Source: Paenibacillus marchantiae
Lineage (GTDB): Bacteria > Bacillota > Bacilli > Paenibacillales > Paenibacillaceae
Direction of reading: 5' to 3'
NCBI RefSeq assembly: GCF_028771845.1
Contig: NZ_CP118270.1
Span: 3,472,001 to 3,536,000, forward strand
DNA: 64,000 nucleotides
Shown: positions 1 to 9,089 of the stretch, piece after piece
Position numbering within the stretch: position 1 is the first letter of the stretch
Layout of the letters: every line of letters begins with the position of its first letter
Program-made: the position numbers and the translations under genes
Notes under the pieces: model-generated
Databases searched by the model: none
Told to the model about the DNA's origin: nothing
Seen by the model: the letters and a program-made list of their open reading frames with translations, nothing else

Positions 1-1
1 A

Positions 2-1765
2 GTGTTGCGTGTTGGGGCCAATCGGGTTCGCAACCTGCATGGCTTCCGTCACAACCATTGTTACACATCTCCGGTATACCGAGAGAAGGTTACTGCAATC
101 AATACAAAACTTGCAGAACGTTACTCGGATCATCCGGCAGTAATTGGCTGGCACATTTCCAATGAATTTGGCGGGGATTGCCACTGTGATTATTGTCAGG
201 ATGCTTTTCGCGGCTGGGTGAAAAACAAATACGGCACACTGGACGAGTTGAATCACTCTTGGTGGACGACATTCTGGAGCCATACCGTGACAGACTGGAA
301 ACAAGTGGAGTCTCCTGCCCCGCATGGAGAGACACAGGTCCATGCGATGAATCTGGACTGGCGCAGGTTTGTCACCGATCAGACCGCTGATTTTATCGTG
401 CACGAAACGAAACCGCTTAAGGCCAAAAATCCCGAACTGCCGGTAACGACCAACCTGATGGAGTTTTATGAAGGATTGAACTACTGGAAATTCGCTGACA
501 TTCTGGATTTTCTGTCATGGGACAGTTATCCGACATGGCATGATGCGGACGAAGAAGATACACTGGCATCCAGAGTGGCGATGATGCATGATATCGTTCG
601 TTCCATCAAGGGCGGGCAGCCGTTTCTATTGATGGAGAGCACACCAAGCTCAACTAACTGGCAAGAGACCAGCAAATTGAAACGTCCGGGTATGCATTTG
701 CTGGCATCTCTGCAAGCAGTAGCACACGGCTCGGACAGTGTACAGTACTTCCAGTGGAGGAAGAGTCGGGGTTCCAGTGAAAAGCTTCATGGAGCGGTTG
801 TAGATCATGTTGGTCATGAACATACCCGCGTGTTCCAGGATGTAACTGACGTAGGAGCAGCACTAGAAGGAATGCAGGCGGTGGTTGGAACGTCCGTTCC
901 GGCTGAGGTTGCCATCATCTTCGACTGGGAAAACCGCTGGGCAGTAAAGGATTCCCAAGGGCCGCGTAACATCGGAGTGAAGTACGAGCAGACGGTCGAA
1001 TGGCATTATGATGCCTTTTGGAAAAAAGGTGTGCCTGTGGATGTCATCGACATGGACGCTGATCTCTCCAAGTACAAACTGCTCATCGCACCTATGCTCT
1101 ATCTGGTACGTGAAGGCGTGGGCGAACGCATTGAGCGATTCGTGGAAAATGGCGGTACATTTGTGGCCACGTATTGGTCAGGTATCGTAAATGAGAATGA
1201 TCTGTGCTTCCTTGGAGGATTCCCTGGACCGCTTCGCAAGACACTAGGGATCTGGTCAGAAGAGATCGACGGCTTGCATGACCGTGATCTGAATGGGGTT
1301 GTGCCTGTGAAGGATAATGAGCTTCAACTGAATGCCGAATATGATGCTTTCGAATTATGTGACCTGATTCATCTGGAAGGTGCAGAAGCTCTGGCGACAT
1401 ATCGCTCCGACTTCTATGCCGGACGGCCTGCTTTGACCGTTAATCGTCTTGGTTCAGGTAAAGCCTATTATATGGCTACACGTTTCAAAGCTCCATTTTA
1501 CGATGATTTCTATGGCAGTCTAATCGCTGATCTGGGTATAGAGCGTGCTCTTGAAACTCAGCTTCCTGCTGGAGTTACGGCACACATTCGTACAGATGGC
1601 ACAGCGGATTATGTATTTGTGCAGAACTACACACCGGAGACGAAGCAAGTACAACTGGACAACCAGTCCTATCGTGATCTGCTGAGTGATGATGCTGTAG
1701 AGGGCAGCCTGGATTTGCAACCATATGATATCCGAGTACTGCGCAGAGCGGCTGAGCGTAAATAA
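2..1765 (+). CDS. Beta-galactosidase, GH42 (5' end cut off by window)
   Basis: Hydrolyses terminal beta-D-galactose from oligosaccharides, probably in the cytoplasm since the family lacks a signal peptide. 587 residues are visible. The acid/base Glu lies in WHISNEFGG (about residue 55), the nucleophile Glu in LLMESTPS (about 212), and a Cys cluster (C20, C60, C62, C65) matches the zinc site of many GH42 enzymes. The GTG at position 2 is an internal valine, not a start: against the complete GH42 at 56910-58937 this protein begins at that enzyme's residue 96, so about 95 N-terminal residues lie upstream of the window. The two enzymes share most motifs but differ clearly, so they are paralogues and not a recent duplication. 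A strong terminator follows. Confidence 0.95.
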   Translation: MLRVGANRVRNLHGFRHNHCYTSPVYREKVTAINTKLAERYSDHPAVIGWHISNEFGGDCHCDYCQDAFRGWVKNKYGTLDELNHSWWTTFWSHTVTDWKQVESPAPHGETQVHAMNLDWRRFVTDQTADFIVHETKPLKAKNPELPVTTNLMEFYEGLNYWKFADILDFLSWDSYPTWHDADEEDTLASRVAMMHDIVRSIKGGQPFLLMESTPSSTNWQETSKLKRPGMHLLASLQAVAHGSDSVQYFQWRKSRGSSEKLHGAVVDHVGHEHTRVFQDVTDVGAALEGMQAVVGTSVPAEVAIIFDWENRWAVKDSQGPRNIGVKYEQTVEWHYDAFWKKGVPVDVIDMDADLSKYKLLIAPMLYLVREGVGERIERFVENGGTFVATYWSGIVNENDLCFLGGFPGPLRKTLGIWSEEIDGLHDRDLNGVVPVKDNELQLNAEYDAFELCDLIHLEGAEALATYRSDFYAGRPALTVNRLGSGKAYYMATRFKAPFYDDFYGSLIADLGIERALETQLPAGVTAHIRTDGTADYVFVQNYTPETKQVQLDNQSYRDLLSDDAVEGSLDLQPYDIRVLRRAAERK

Positions 1766-1880
1766 TATATTTGTTACTCATTTGGCTGAAAAATGTAGGG
1801 ATAACAGCGATCGGAAGGTTGTTCTATCATCGGAGTGGCAAGTGTAAATATTCTTTAGTTTAACTTATATAGTGTGCAGA

Positions 1881-1927
1881 AGGGCCACCCTTAACGTCTC
1901 GATCAGACGGAGAGGGTGGCCCTTTTT
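1881..1927 (+). terminator. Intrinsic terminator after GH42
   Basis: An 11-bp perfect stem (AGGGCCACCCT at 1881-1891 with AGGGTGGCCCT at 1913-1923) is followed by a T run. It closes the GH42 unit. The remaining bases up to the malic enzyme (1766-1880 and 1930-2033) show no gene. Confidence 0.9.
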
Positions 1928-2046
1928 GTCGTATTTAGATCACACTGAGCACTTTTTTTGGGCAAGATAAAGGATAAACGTGTCCGCGCAGCGAAGACAA
2001 ACAGGTAACATTGCAACTCATGACTTTCAGTCTGGGAGGAATTGGA

Positions 2047-3486
2047 ATGAATCAAAGGAATTTAGACGGTAACAGCTTTATTATTCGGCTGGAAATGACA
2101 ACAAAAGACATCAAGTTTGGTGAAGTGGCCTCGGCCATCTCGGAAGCTGGCGGAGACATTATCGCCATCGACGTAATTTCGACCAATCAGGATGTAAGTG
2201 TGCGCGACTTAACTGTCGCTGTAACGGATGCACAAGATAATAGCAAAATTATAGAAGGGGTGCGCCAGCTTAAAGGAGCATCCATCATAAACGTATCGGA
2301 CCGGACGTTCCTGCTGCACTTGGGCGGCAAGATCGAAGTTACGCCGAAGGTCCCGATTCATAACCGTGAAGACCTGTCACGTGTATATACACCGGATGTG
2401 GCCCGGGTATGTTCGGCTATATCAGAAGAGCCTGGAAAGGCATTTTCGCTGACAATCAAGCGGAATACGGTTGCCGTAGTATCCGATGGTAGTGCCGTGC
2501 TTGGCCTTGGCAACATTGGACCACGTGCCGCGATGCCAGTCATGGAAGGTAAAGCGATGTTGTTCAAACAGTTTGCAGGAGTGGACGCTTTCCCGATCTG
2601 CCTGGATACACAGGATACCGAGGAAATCATTCGAACTGTGAAAGCGATCTCACCAGCGTTTGGCGGGATTAACCTAGAGGATATTTCTTCACCACGTTGC
2701 TTCGAAATTGAGCGTCGCCTGAATGAGGAACTGGACATCCCGGTATTTCATGATGACCAGCACGGTACAGCAGTTGTGTTGTATGCAGGTCTGATCAATG
2801 GGCTCAAGCTGGTTGGTAAATCCATCACGGATGTAAAAATTGTCGTCTGTGGTATCGGTGCAGCAGGTGTGGCATGCAGTAATATTCTGCTGTCCGCGGG
2901 TGCGAGTCGGGTTGTCGGGGTGGATCGTGATGGTGCGCTGGTACGGACGAATACCTATGAAAATGAAGTATGGAGCGACTATGCGGCTCGTACCAATCCG
3001 GAACTGGAGACAGGTTCACTTCGTGACGTGATTCGCGGAGCAGATGTCTTCATCGGTCTGTCGCGCGGTAACCTGTTAACCCGTGAAGATGTGCAAACCA
3101 TGGCCGCCGATCCAATTGTTTTCGCCATGGCGAATCCTGTACCGGAGATTATGCCGTCTGTGGTGGAAGACATCGTGGCTGTCATGGCGACAGGTCGCTC
3201 AGATTATCCGAATCAGATCAATAACGTATTGTGTTTCCCAGGTATGTTCAGAGCCGTTCTGGATTGCCGTGCCAGTCAGATTAATGAAGAGATGAAGCTC
3301 GCAGCAGCTCAGGCGATTGCTTCAGCCATTTCCGATGAAGAGCGCACCCGCTATTATATTATTCCGAGTGTGTTTAACGATAAAATCGTCAAATCGATGC
3401 GCAATCGCGTGATTGAAGCAGCGGTCAAAACGGGTGTGGCAAGACGTATACCGCGTGAACAAACTCGCGAAGGCGGGGACGTGTAA
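2047..3486 (+). CDS. NAD(P)-dependent malic enzyme with N-terminal ACT domain
   Basis: Oxidatively decarboxylates malate to pyruvate in the cytoplasm, feeding the pyruvate node during growth on organic acids. The ATG at 2047 is preferred because GGGAGGA (2034-2040) sits 6 nt upstream; an in-frame TTG at 2011 has no such site. Of 479 residues, about 1-85 form an ACT-like regulatory domain (FIIRLEMTTKDIKFGEVASA), then come the malic domain (SDGSAVLGLGNIGP, FHDDQHGTA) and the NAD-binding domain (VVCGIGAAGVA, FAMANPVPEIMP). The ACT domain suggests allosteric control by a small ligand, which is inference. The HD-domain gene begins 1 nt after the stop, so the two are probably co-translated. The cofactor preference cannot be read reliably by eye. 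Confidence 0.93.
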   Translation: MNQRNLDGNSFIIRLEMTTKDIKFGEVASAISEAGGDIIAIDVISTNQDVSVRDLTVAVTDAQDNSKIIEGVRQLKGASIINVSDRTFLLHLGGKIEVTPKVPIHNREDLSRVYTPDVARVCSAISEEPGKAFSLTIKRNTVAVVSDGSAVLGLGNIGPRAAMPVMEGKAMLFKQFAGVDAFPICLDTQDTEEIIRTVKAISPAFGGINLEDISSPRCFEIERRLNEELDIPVFHDDQHGTAVVLYAGLINGLKLVGKSITDVKIVVCGIGAAGVACSNILLSAGASRVVGVDRDGALVRTNTYENEVWSDYAARTNPELETGSLRDVIRGADVFIGLSRGNLLTREDVQTMAADPIVFAMANPVPEIMPSVVEDIVAVMATGRSDYPNQINNVLCFPGMFRAVLDCRASQINEEMKLAAAQAIASAISDEERTRYYIIPSVFNDKIVKSMRNRVIEAAVKTGVARRIPREQTREGGDV

Positions 3487-3487
3487 G

Positions 3488-4213
3488 ATGCAAGAGAATT
3501 CCCCTCAACATCTGAACCTACACACGCAACAATTAGGGCATGGGGATCAGGTTGATGGAACGTTAACAGGAGAGGCTATTCTTCGGGCGGCTCGTGCTTT
3601 TGTACAGGGAGATGCGGCCGCACATACGGATGGTCATGACTGGCCGCATATCGAGCGGGTGACCGCACTTGCGGTCGAGCTTGCACACCGTATGGGTGCC
3701 GATCCCTTTATCTGTGAACTCGCTGCATTGCTTCATGATGTGCCGGATGAGAAGCTTAACGAAAGTCTTGAAGCCGGAATGGCGAAGCTGAATGCATGGC
3801 TGGATACCCAGCCGCTTGAAGCGGGTACACGGGAAGCTGTGGTACGCATCATTAGTTCCATTTCCTATGCAGGAGGGCAGCGACCTGCCGTCTCATCCCT
3901 GGAAGCCCAGGTGGTGCAGGATGCGGATCGCCTGGATGCGCTGGGCGCTATTGGTATTGCGCGTACGTTTGCTTTTGCCGGCGCGAGAGGTCGTGAGATG
4001 TATGATCCCGCCCTTCCGCCACGAGAGCAGATGACGCGGGAGGAATACCGGAATGGACGCAGTACAACGATCAATCACTTTTACGAAAAGCTGTTTAAGC
4101 TAAAAGATCTGATGAATACGTCCTATGGCAAGGAACTGGCAGAGCAGCGTCATGACTTTATGGTGCAGTTTGTGGAGCAGTTCAAGCGTGAATGGGAAGG
4201 AAGGTTTTCATAA
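3488..4213 (+). CDS. HD-domain phosphohydrolase (YedJ-like)
   Basis: Metal-dependent phosphohydrolase of the HD superfamily; the physiological substrate is unknown. Start ATG at 3488, one base after the malic enzyme stop, with AAGGCGGGG about 9 nt upstream. The 241 residues carry a conserved HDWPHIERV motif (first metal His), AALLHDVPDEK (the His-Asp pair) and QDADRLDALGAIGIAR (distal Asp), so the metal site looks intact. It resembles B. subtilis YedJ and related putative nucleotide or phosphate-ester hydrolases. Tight coupling to the malic enzyme suggests a shared transcript, though I know of no biochemical link between the two. Confidence 0.85.
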   Translation: MQENSPQHLNLHTQQLGHGDQVDGTLTGEAILRAARAFVQGDAAAHTDGHDWPHIERVTALAVELAHRMGADPFICELAALLHDVPDEKLNESLEAGMAKLNAWLDTQPLEAGTREAVVRIISSISYAGGQRPAVSSLEAQVVQDADRLDALGAIGIARTFAFAGARGREMYDPALPPREQMTREEYRNGRSTTINHFYEKLFKLKDLMNTSYGKELAEQRHDFMVQFVEQFKREWEGRFS

Positions 4214-4237
4214 CTTTCTCCGTTTGAGTTAAACATA

Positions 4238-4280
4238 CAATACCCCCTACTTCCGAGAGTGGAGTGTGGGGTATTGTTTT
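4238..4280 (+). terminator. Intrinsic terminator after HD hydrolase
   Basis: The arms CAATACCCC (4238-4246) and GGGGTATTG (4268-4276) are followed by TTTT. This ends the malic enzyme/HD unit. Confidence 0.88.
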
Positions 4281-4411
4281 GTGTACATAGAAGTAGTAGG
4301 GAATGGAATTTAACTCATCAACAGGATACAGGGCATGGTAACCCAAAGGCTTCCATGATACAATAAATCGTTCTCCTGAATTGATTTCGGGCAAAAAAAG
4401 AAATATGGGGT

Positions 4412-4430
4412 AATAATGATAATGATCATC
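4412..4430. promoter_or_regulatory. Fur-box-like operator
   Basis: The 19-mer AATAATGATAATGATCATC matches the classical Fur box GATAATGATAATCATTATC at 16 of 19 positions and the 7-1-7 Bacillus form at 12 of 14 defined positions. It lies about 40 nt before the start codon of the ArAE/FUSC exporter, a sensible place for a repressor. Function is inferred from the match alone. Confidence 0.5.
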
Positions 4431-4470
4431 CAACGAATGAAATCAGTTTCGAAAAAGAGGAGGGGTCACC

Positions 4471-5538
4471 ATGTCATTTGGTGCACGTGTACTTAAGACA
4501 GGGATTGCGGTCACGCTGGCCCTGTACCTTAGCAGCATGTTCCTGAACCCGCAATCTCCCGTTCCCGCCGCAATTGCGGCCATCTTTGCGATGCAGCCAT
4601 CCATTTATCGTTCCTGGAAGTATTTCCTGGATCAGCTGCAGACCACCACACTTGGGGCAATTGTGGCCCTGCTGGGAGGCATGGTGCTGTCCAATGAGCC
4701 CATCGCCGTCGGGTTAATTATTGTGCTGGTTATTATGATTTGTCTTAAATTGAATATGGGCGAAACGGTTGGCCTGACGCTGGTAACCGTTGTATCAATT
4801 ATGGAAGCGTCGGGTGACTGGCATTTTGCATTGAACCGTTTCCTGCTGACACTTGTCGGCATTGTATCTGCTTTTCTTATTAATATTACCGTATTTCCAC
4901 CCAAGCCGAAGATTCAGTTCGTGAAACAGATTCAGAGTGTGTTCAGTGGCATGTCACTGCTGCTGCGGACATCGATCTCGGATGAGATTAAGGAAGTGGT
5001 GTTCCGGGATGAGAAAAATAATCTGGGCGGTTCCATTAAATCTTTGTCAGATAAATATAATTTGTTTGAAGAAGAACAGAAGAAGATGAAACGTTCCACA
5101 TTCAGCGAGACCCGGCAGATGGTCGTATACAAACAGATGCTGCTGAGTCTGCAAAAAGGATTCGATGTGCTGGATTCGGTAGAACGCCATTATTTCCAGG
5201 CATCGCGAACACCGGAAATGGATCAGTTCTTTGATACACATCTGGAGCTTGTCATCAAATTCCATGAACATGCGCTGCTCAAATTCGAGGATAAGCTGAA
5301 ACCGAACGGGGAAGAGGCGGCACAGTTCATTTTGGATAATGATCGCTTCATGGAGCAGGCCATTTCCCAGTTTGATATTGATCAGGAAGGGATGCTGAGA
5401 CTGTCCATCGTAGCTGCCGCGATCTATGACTATGGCTATCAGCTGGAACGATTGAACCGGCTTGCCGAACATGTGCATAGTGCCAGTGAAGACAAGGAGT
5501 CACAGGATAAAATTCTGAATTGGCTTAAATGGCCGTAA
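4471..5538 (+). CDS. Aromatic acid exporter family (ArAE/FUSC, DUF939) membrane protein
   Basis: Probable inner-membrane efflux protein of the FUSC/ArAE superfamily; Gram-positive members such as B. subtilis YgaE and YqjA are poorly characterised. RBS AGAGGAGGGG ends 5 nt before ATG 4471. Of 355 residues, roughly 1-145 hold about five to six hydrophobic segments (for example ALYLSSMFL, GLIIVLVIMICL, FLLTLVGIVSAFLINITVF), and the rest is a soluble, charged, largely helical cytoplasmic domain. It has half the membrane segments of two-lobed FUSC pumps, so it presumably works as an oligomer. It stands alone between two terminators. The Fur-box-like sequence just upstream suggests iron-dependent expression, and a siderophore or catechol could be the exported substrate; this is inference. 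Confidence 0.82.
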   Translation: MSFGARVLKTGIAVTLALYLSSMFLNPQSPVPAAIAAIFAMQPSIYRSWKYFLDQLQTTTLGAIVALLGGMVLSNEPIAVGLIIVLVIMICLKLNMGETVGLTLVTVVSIMEASGDWHFALNRFLLTLVGIVSAFLINITVFPPKPKIQFVKQIQSVFSGMSLLLRTSISDEIKEVVFRDEKNNLGGSIKSLSDKYNLFEEEQKKMKRSTFSETRQMVVYKQMLLSLQKGFDVLDSVERHYFQASRTPEMDQFFDTHLELVIKFHEHALLKFEDKLKPNGEEAAQFILDNDRFMEQAISQFDIDQEGMLRLSIVAAAIYDYGYQLERLNRLAEHVHSASEDKESQDKILNWLKWP

Positions 5539-5597
5539 ACATGGTAGTACAGTTTGCGGTGATGTGGTTTCATCATATACAATGGAACCACAACCAG

Positions 5598-5625
5598 CCC
5601 GGACAGCGTGTCCGGGTTGTTTTGT
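5598..5625 (+). terminator. Intrinsic terminator after exporter
   Basis: CCCGGACA (5598-5605) pairs with TGTCCGGG (5609-5616) around a 3-nt loop, followed by TTGTTTTGT. Confidence 0.85.
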
Positions 5626-5679
5626 CATACATAGCGCAAACCTTGCGCAACCAACTCAATCGAACCGAGGTAGATACGT

Positions 5680-6141
5680 ATGAATTTAACACAGCTTGAC
5701 CCTAAATGGACGCAGTGGTTCAATGGACAGGATCTGGAGCAGAAGCAGCACGAAGCGATGCAATTACTGACTGTGTCCGAAGATGGCTGGCCACATCAGG
5801 CGATGATCAGTATGGGGGAAGTTATTGCCGTCACGCCCAACCTGCTGAGACTGGCTTTATGGCCGGGAACACAGACAAGTATGAATATGAGTCGAACAGG
5901 CAAGGCTACCTTGATTGCTGTTCATCAGAAATGCTTGTTATCTATTCGTCTAGATGTGACTTCACTGCCACAACTCATGGAAGCTGTGCATCCGAGAGAT
6001 CGTTTCGAGGCTAAGGTGTTAAACGTTCGTGTAGATCATGCACCTTATGCGGAGATTACTTCAGGGATAACATTTCAGTTAAAAGATGAGTCTGGGGCCA
6101 TCACACGCTGGAGAGAGACCATTGAAGAATTACGACAATAG
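5680..6141 (+). CDS. Pyridoxamine 5'-phosphate oxidase-fold (split-barrel FMN-binding) protein
   Basis: 153-residue protein of the PNPOx-like split-barrel superfamily, which binds FMN, F420 or haem; the reaction of this member is unknown. Start ATG 5680 with GAGGT about 8 nt upstream. The N-terminal half has the usual pattern of strands (QLLTVSEDGWPHQAMISMGEV) followed by LRLALWPGTQTSMNMSRTGKATL, typical of the flavin-binding barrel, where the Trp-Pro-Gly-Thr-Gln-Thr loop is near the phosphate. It stands alone between a terminator and the helD promoter region. A redox or flavin-storage role is possible but not shown. Confidence 0.75.
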   Translation: MNLTQLDPKWTQWFNGQDLEQKQHEAMQLLTVSEDGWPHQAMISMGEVIAVTPNLLRLALWPGTQTSMNMSRTGKATLIAVHQKCLLSIRLDVTSLPQLMEAVHPRDRFEAKVLNVRVDHAPYAEITSGITFQLKDESGAITRWRETIEELRQ

Positions 6142-6247
6142 TATAGGAGCGTTCTATATTCAACCAATTTGAGGGTAATAATAGAATGAAGACAACAAAA
6201 AACGCCTCCGCTTGCATCGGGACGTTGTCACTGGTACAATAAAAAAT

Positions 6248-6262
6248 GGTTTTCAGAAAATT
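6248..6262. promoter_or_regulatory. CodY-box-like sequence upstream of helD
   Basis: GGTTTTCAGAAAATT matches the B. subtilis CodY consensus AATTTTCWGAAAATT at 13 of 15 positions. It lies in an AT-rich stretch 120 nt before the helD start. Such AT-rich motifs can arise by chance, so this is tentative. Confidence 0.35.
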
Positions 6263-6381
6263 AGAACTAATTAACATAAAATAAAAATGTTTACTTTCTA
6301 ATTAATTATACCATAGCCTTTTCGGGCTTGTCAAATGGGCTTTTGAGGACACAATCCGGGGAAAGAGGGGCGTATTAATAT

Positions 6382-8757
6382 ATGAGTACAGACCAGCAAT
6401 GGAGCGAGGAGCAACAGCGGGTCAACATTGTAACAGAACAGATTGATCGGAAAATCGACATCCTAGAAAAAGAGGTAGGTTCCTTCAGGGACGAAGTTGT
6501 GGGGATGAGAAAAGATTTCTGGGACGAAGTCACCATGAACTTCAGCGAAGCGGATGACGTGGGTGAGACCTCCACCAGTATGAGGCAGCAATCACAGGTT
6601 CTATCGGATCGGGAGCGCAGTCATCTGAATACGGCAGCAGCGCTGGACAAAATGAAACGGCTGCATCATTCACCGTATTTTGGACGCATTGATTTTAAGG
6701 AAAGTGGCTATCCGAAAGCAGAACGAATCTATCTGGGGATCGCATCATTGCTGGATGAGAAGGAGGAGTCCTTCCTTGTCTATGACTGGCGTGCACCCAT
6801 ATCGAACCTGTATTACGATGGTGCGCCAGGTCCGGTCACGTATCATACACCGAGTGGTGAGATCCGTGGCGATATTGAGATGAAGCGGCAGTTTGTTATT
6901 CGGGACGGACGTATCCGTTTTATGTTCGACACCGGAGTTACGATTGGGGACGAACTGTTACAGGCCGTTCTCAGTCGAACCTCGGATGCACAGATGAAAA
7001 GCATTGTGGCGACCATCCAGAAGGAGCAGAATCGGATTATCCGTAATGACCGGACTCGCATGCTGATCGTTCAGGGAGCTGCTGGCAGTGGTAAAACATC
7101 CGCTGCACTCCAGCGTGTGGCGTATCTTCTCTATAAATACCGCGAGCATCTGCAAGCGGATCAGATGGTCCTTTTTTCGCCAAACCCAATGTTCAACAGT
7201 TATGTTTCTACCGTACTACCTGAGCTTGGGGAGGAAAATATGCTGCAAACGACCTTCCAGGAGTATCTGGAACGCCGTCTGGGTCGTGAATATCAGCTGG
7301 AAGACCCATTCATTCAGCTTGAATATGTACTGACCGGAACAGAAGATCCTCAGTATGAAGCACGCATGTCCGGCATTCGATTCAAGTCATCCGAATCTTT
7401 CCTGAAGGTGATAACACGTTATAAGGACAGCATGATGTCGGAAGGCATGAAGTTCAAGCCGGTTCGTTTCCAGGGACGGGCTGTGGTTACAGCTGAGGCC
7501 ATGGCGGAGAAATTCTATAGCTTCGAGCCATCCGTCAAACTGGTGAATCGATTGGAAATCCTGCGGGACTGGATGCTAAAAGAGTTATCGGCCTTTGGCA
7601 AAGGTGAATTGGAAGCCCCTTGGGTAGATCAACAAATGGATCTGATGGAGCCGGAAGATCTGCAGCGGGCCTATCAGCGCCTCAAGCGAAAGCAAAAAGG
7701 GAAGTCGGACACGTTCGATGATTTCCAGCAGGAACGGGAGATCCTTGCCCGGATGGTGGTCAGTGATCGGCTCAAGCCTTTACGCAAATGGATCAAATCG
7801 CTACGTTTTGTCGATGTCCGTCAACTGTACGCGCACTTATTCAACGACCGGGCCCAGATGGTTCGCCTGTTGGGAGAGGAAGAACTGCCTTCCCATTGGG
7901 AAGAGATTAGTGAGATGACACTTCGCAGACTGAAAGTACAGGAGCTGGCCTATGAGGATATCACACCTTATTTGTATCTGCGTGAGTTGCTGCTTGGTTT
8001 TCATATTAACTCCAATATCCGCCATGTGATCATTGACGAGGCGCAGGATTATTCTGCCTTCCAGCTGGCCTTTATGAAAAGATTGTTCCCGAGATCGAAA
8101 ATCACCGCACTTGGAGATTTTAATCAAGCTATCTATGCACACTCTTCGGTATTGAGTGGTACGGGACCGCTGACTAACCTGTATGGACCGGAAAATACGG
8201 AAGTGATCGAGCTGACGAGAAGTTATCGTTCAACACAGGAGATCGTGGAGTTTACACGCGGCATGGTTCCCGGTGGAGAAGAGATCGTTCCATTTAACCG
8301 AGGCGGGGAGAAGCCGAAAGTGATCGTTTCTTCCAATGAACAGGAGCATCTGGATGTTATTACAGCCGATCTCAAGCATCTGATTCAGGAAGGGTATGAA
8401 TCAGTTGCGGTCATCTGCAAAACCGCGGAAGAGAGCAAGGACATTCATGAGGCGTTAAGCAAAGTACTGCCTGCGGCACCGAAACTGATCAAGAAAACAA
8501 CACTTGCCTTTGAACGGGGTGTGCATGTCATCCCGGCGTATCTGGCCAAAGGTGTGGAGTTTGATGCCGTTCTGATCTATGACGGATCTGCATCGCAATA
8601 TGCGCAGGAACATGAACGTAAGCTGTTCTATACGGCATGTACCCGTGCAATGCATTTACTGCATGTCTATTGCATGGGTAAACCGAGCCCATTCATTACG
8701 TCCCAGTCCGAGGAATTGTATGATATGGGCAAGGTGTCTGCGGCTCAGGCCGATTGA
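6382..8757 (+). CDS. helD: HelD, RNA polymerase recycling helicase-like ATPase
   Basis: Superfamily-1 UvrD-like NTPase that in B. subtilis binds RNA polymerase and removes it from nucleic acid after termination. Its 791 residues are close to the 774 of B. subtilis HelD. The N-terminal region (about 1-70) is a charged coiled coil (EQIDRKIDILEKEVGSFRDE), expected to enter the secondary channel. Walker A is GAAGSGKTS at about 232-240 and Walker B is VIIDEAQD at about 549-556; GDFNQAIY and ELTRSYRS are motifs III and IV, and AKGVEFDAVLIYD is motif V. Start ATG 6382 with AAGAGGGG about 11 nt upstream. It is monocistronic, with a hairpin terminator behind it. Confidence 0.93.
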   Translation: MSTDQQWSEEQQRVNIVTEQIDRKIDILEKEVGSFRDEVVGMRKDFWDEVTMNFSEADDVGETSTSMRQQSQVLSDRERSHLNTAAALDKMKRLHHSPYFGRIDFKESGYPKAERIYLGIASLLDEKEESFLVYDWRAPISNLYYDGAPGPVTYHTPSGEIRGDIEMKRQFVIRDGRIRFMFDTGVTIGDELLQAVLSRTSDAQMKSIVATIQKEQNRIIRNDRTRMLIVQGAAGSGKTSAALQRVAYLLYKYREHLQADQMVLFSPNPMFNSYVSTVLPELGEENMLQTTFQEYLERRLGREYQLEDPFIQLEYVLTGTEDPQYEARMSGIRFKSSESFLKVITRYKDSMMSEGMKFKPVRFQGRAVVTAEAMAEKFYSFEPSVKLVNRLEILRDWMLKELSAFGKGELEAPWVDQQMDLMEPEDLQRAYQRLKRKQKGKSDTFDDFQQEREILARMVVSDRLKPLRKWIKSLRFVDVRQLYAHLFNDRAQMVRLLGEEELPSHWEEISEMTLRRLKVQELAYEDITPYLYLRELLLGFHINSNIRHVIIDEAQDYSAFQLAFMKRLFPRSKITALGDFNQAIYAHSSVLSGTGPLTNLYGPENTEVIELTRSYRSTQEIVEFTRGMVPGGEEIVPFNRGGEKPKVIVSSNEQEHLDVITADLKHLIQEGYESVAVICKTAEESKDIHEALSKVLPAAPKLIKKTTLAFERGVHVIPAYLAKGVEFDAVLIYDGSASQYAQEHERKLFYTACTRAMHLLHVYCMGKPSPFITSQSEELYDMGKVSAAQAD

Positions 8758-8780
8758 CTTCGTCTTTCAGGTTCATGAAG

Positions 8781-8817
8781 AAGGCTTCCGTTCGATGGGA
8801 CGGGAGTCTTTCTGTGT
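8781..8817 (+). terminator. Probable terminator after helD
   Basis: AAGGCTTCCGT (8781-8791) pairs over 11 positions, two of them G-U, with ACGGGAGTCTT (8800-8810) and is followed by TCTGTGT. The T tract is imperfect. The rest of the 330-nt gap to adenine deaminase (8818-9009) shows no gene; it holds a TGGACATA direct repeat near 8892-8911. Confidence 0.6.
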
Positions 8818-9009
8818 ATTGCGGAATACGATGTGGGGAATAAGAAGCTCCATGGGGATGGTCTTTGGTGTGAGAAGTATGGAGTAGATCACTGGACATA
8901 ATTGGACATAGTATATTTCATCTCTTCTGATATGAGATCAGGCGGATTAGGTTTCATGGATAAAAAATGATCCATCCTTTGTGTTCATGTACAATAGGTG
9001 TGAATTTTC

Positions 9010-9038
9010 TTTACACATGACGGCGAGACTCATATAAT
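9010..9038 (+). promoter_or_regulatory. Sigma-A promoter for adenine deaminase
   Basis: TTTACA (9010-9015), an exact 17-nt spacer, then a perfect TATAAT (9033-9038). The start site would fall near 9045, about 45 nt before the ATG. Confidence 0.85.
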
Positions 9039-9089
9039 CGTAACAATCTATTTTTTTTGGATCGTTTATTTAATGAAGGAGGCAGCAAC

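Noticed and set aside
2..4. GTG as a real start for the first GH42
   Set aside because: Alignment with the second GH42 shows it is an internal valine; about 95 residues are missing at the window edge.
1092..1400. Long reading frames opposite or across real genes (for example 1092-1400 minus, 13650-14126 minus, 32240-32452 minus)
   Set aside because: They lie inside strong coding regions, have atypical composition and no RBS.
9028..9040. ACTCATATAATC resembles the 5' part of a purine riboswitch, and the next gene is adenine deaminase
   Set aside because: The required downstream conserved blocks (GTTTCTACC and the matching P1 strand) are absent, and the TATAAT is the -10 box of a consensus promoter with TTTACA 17 nt upstream.
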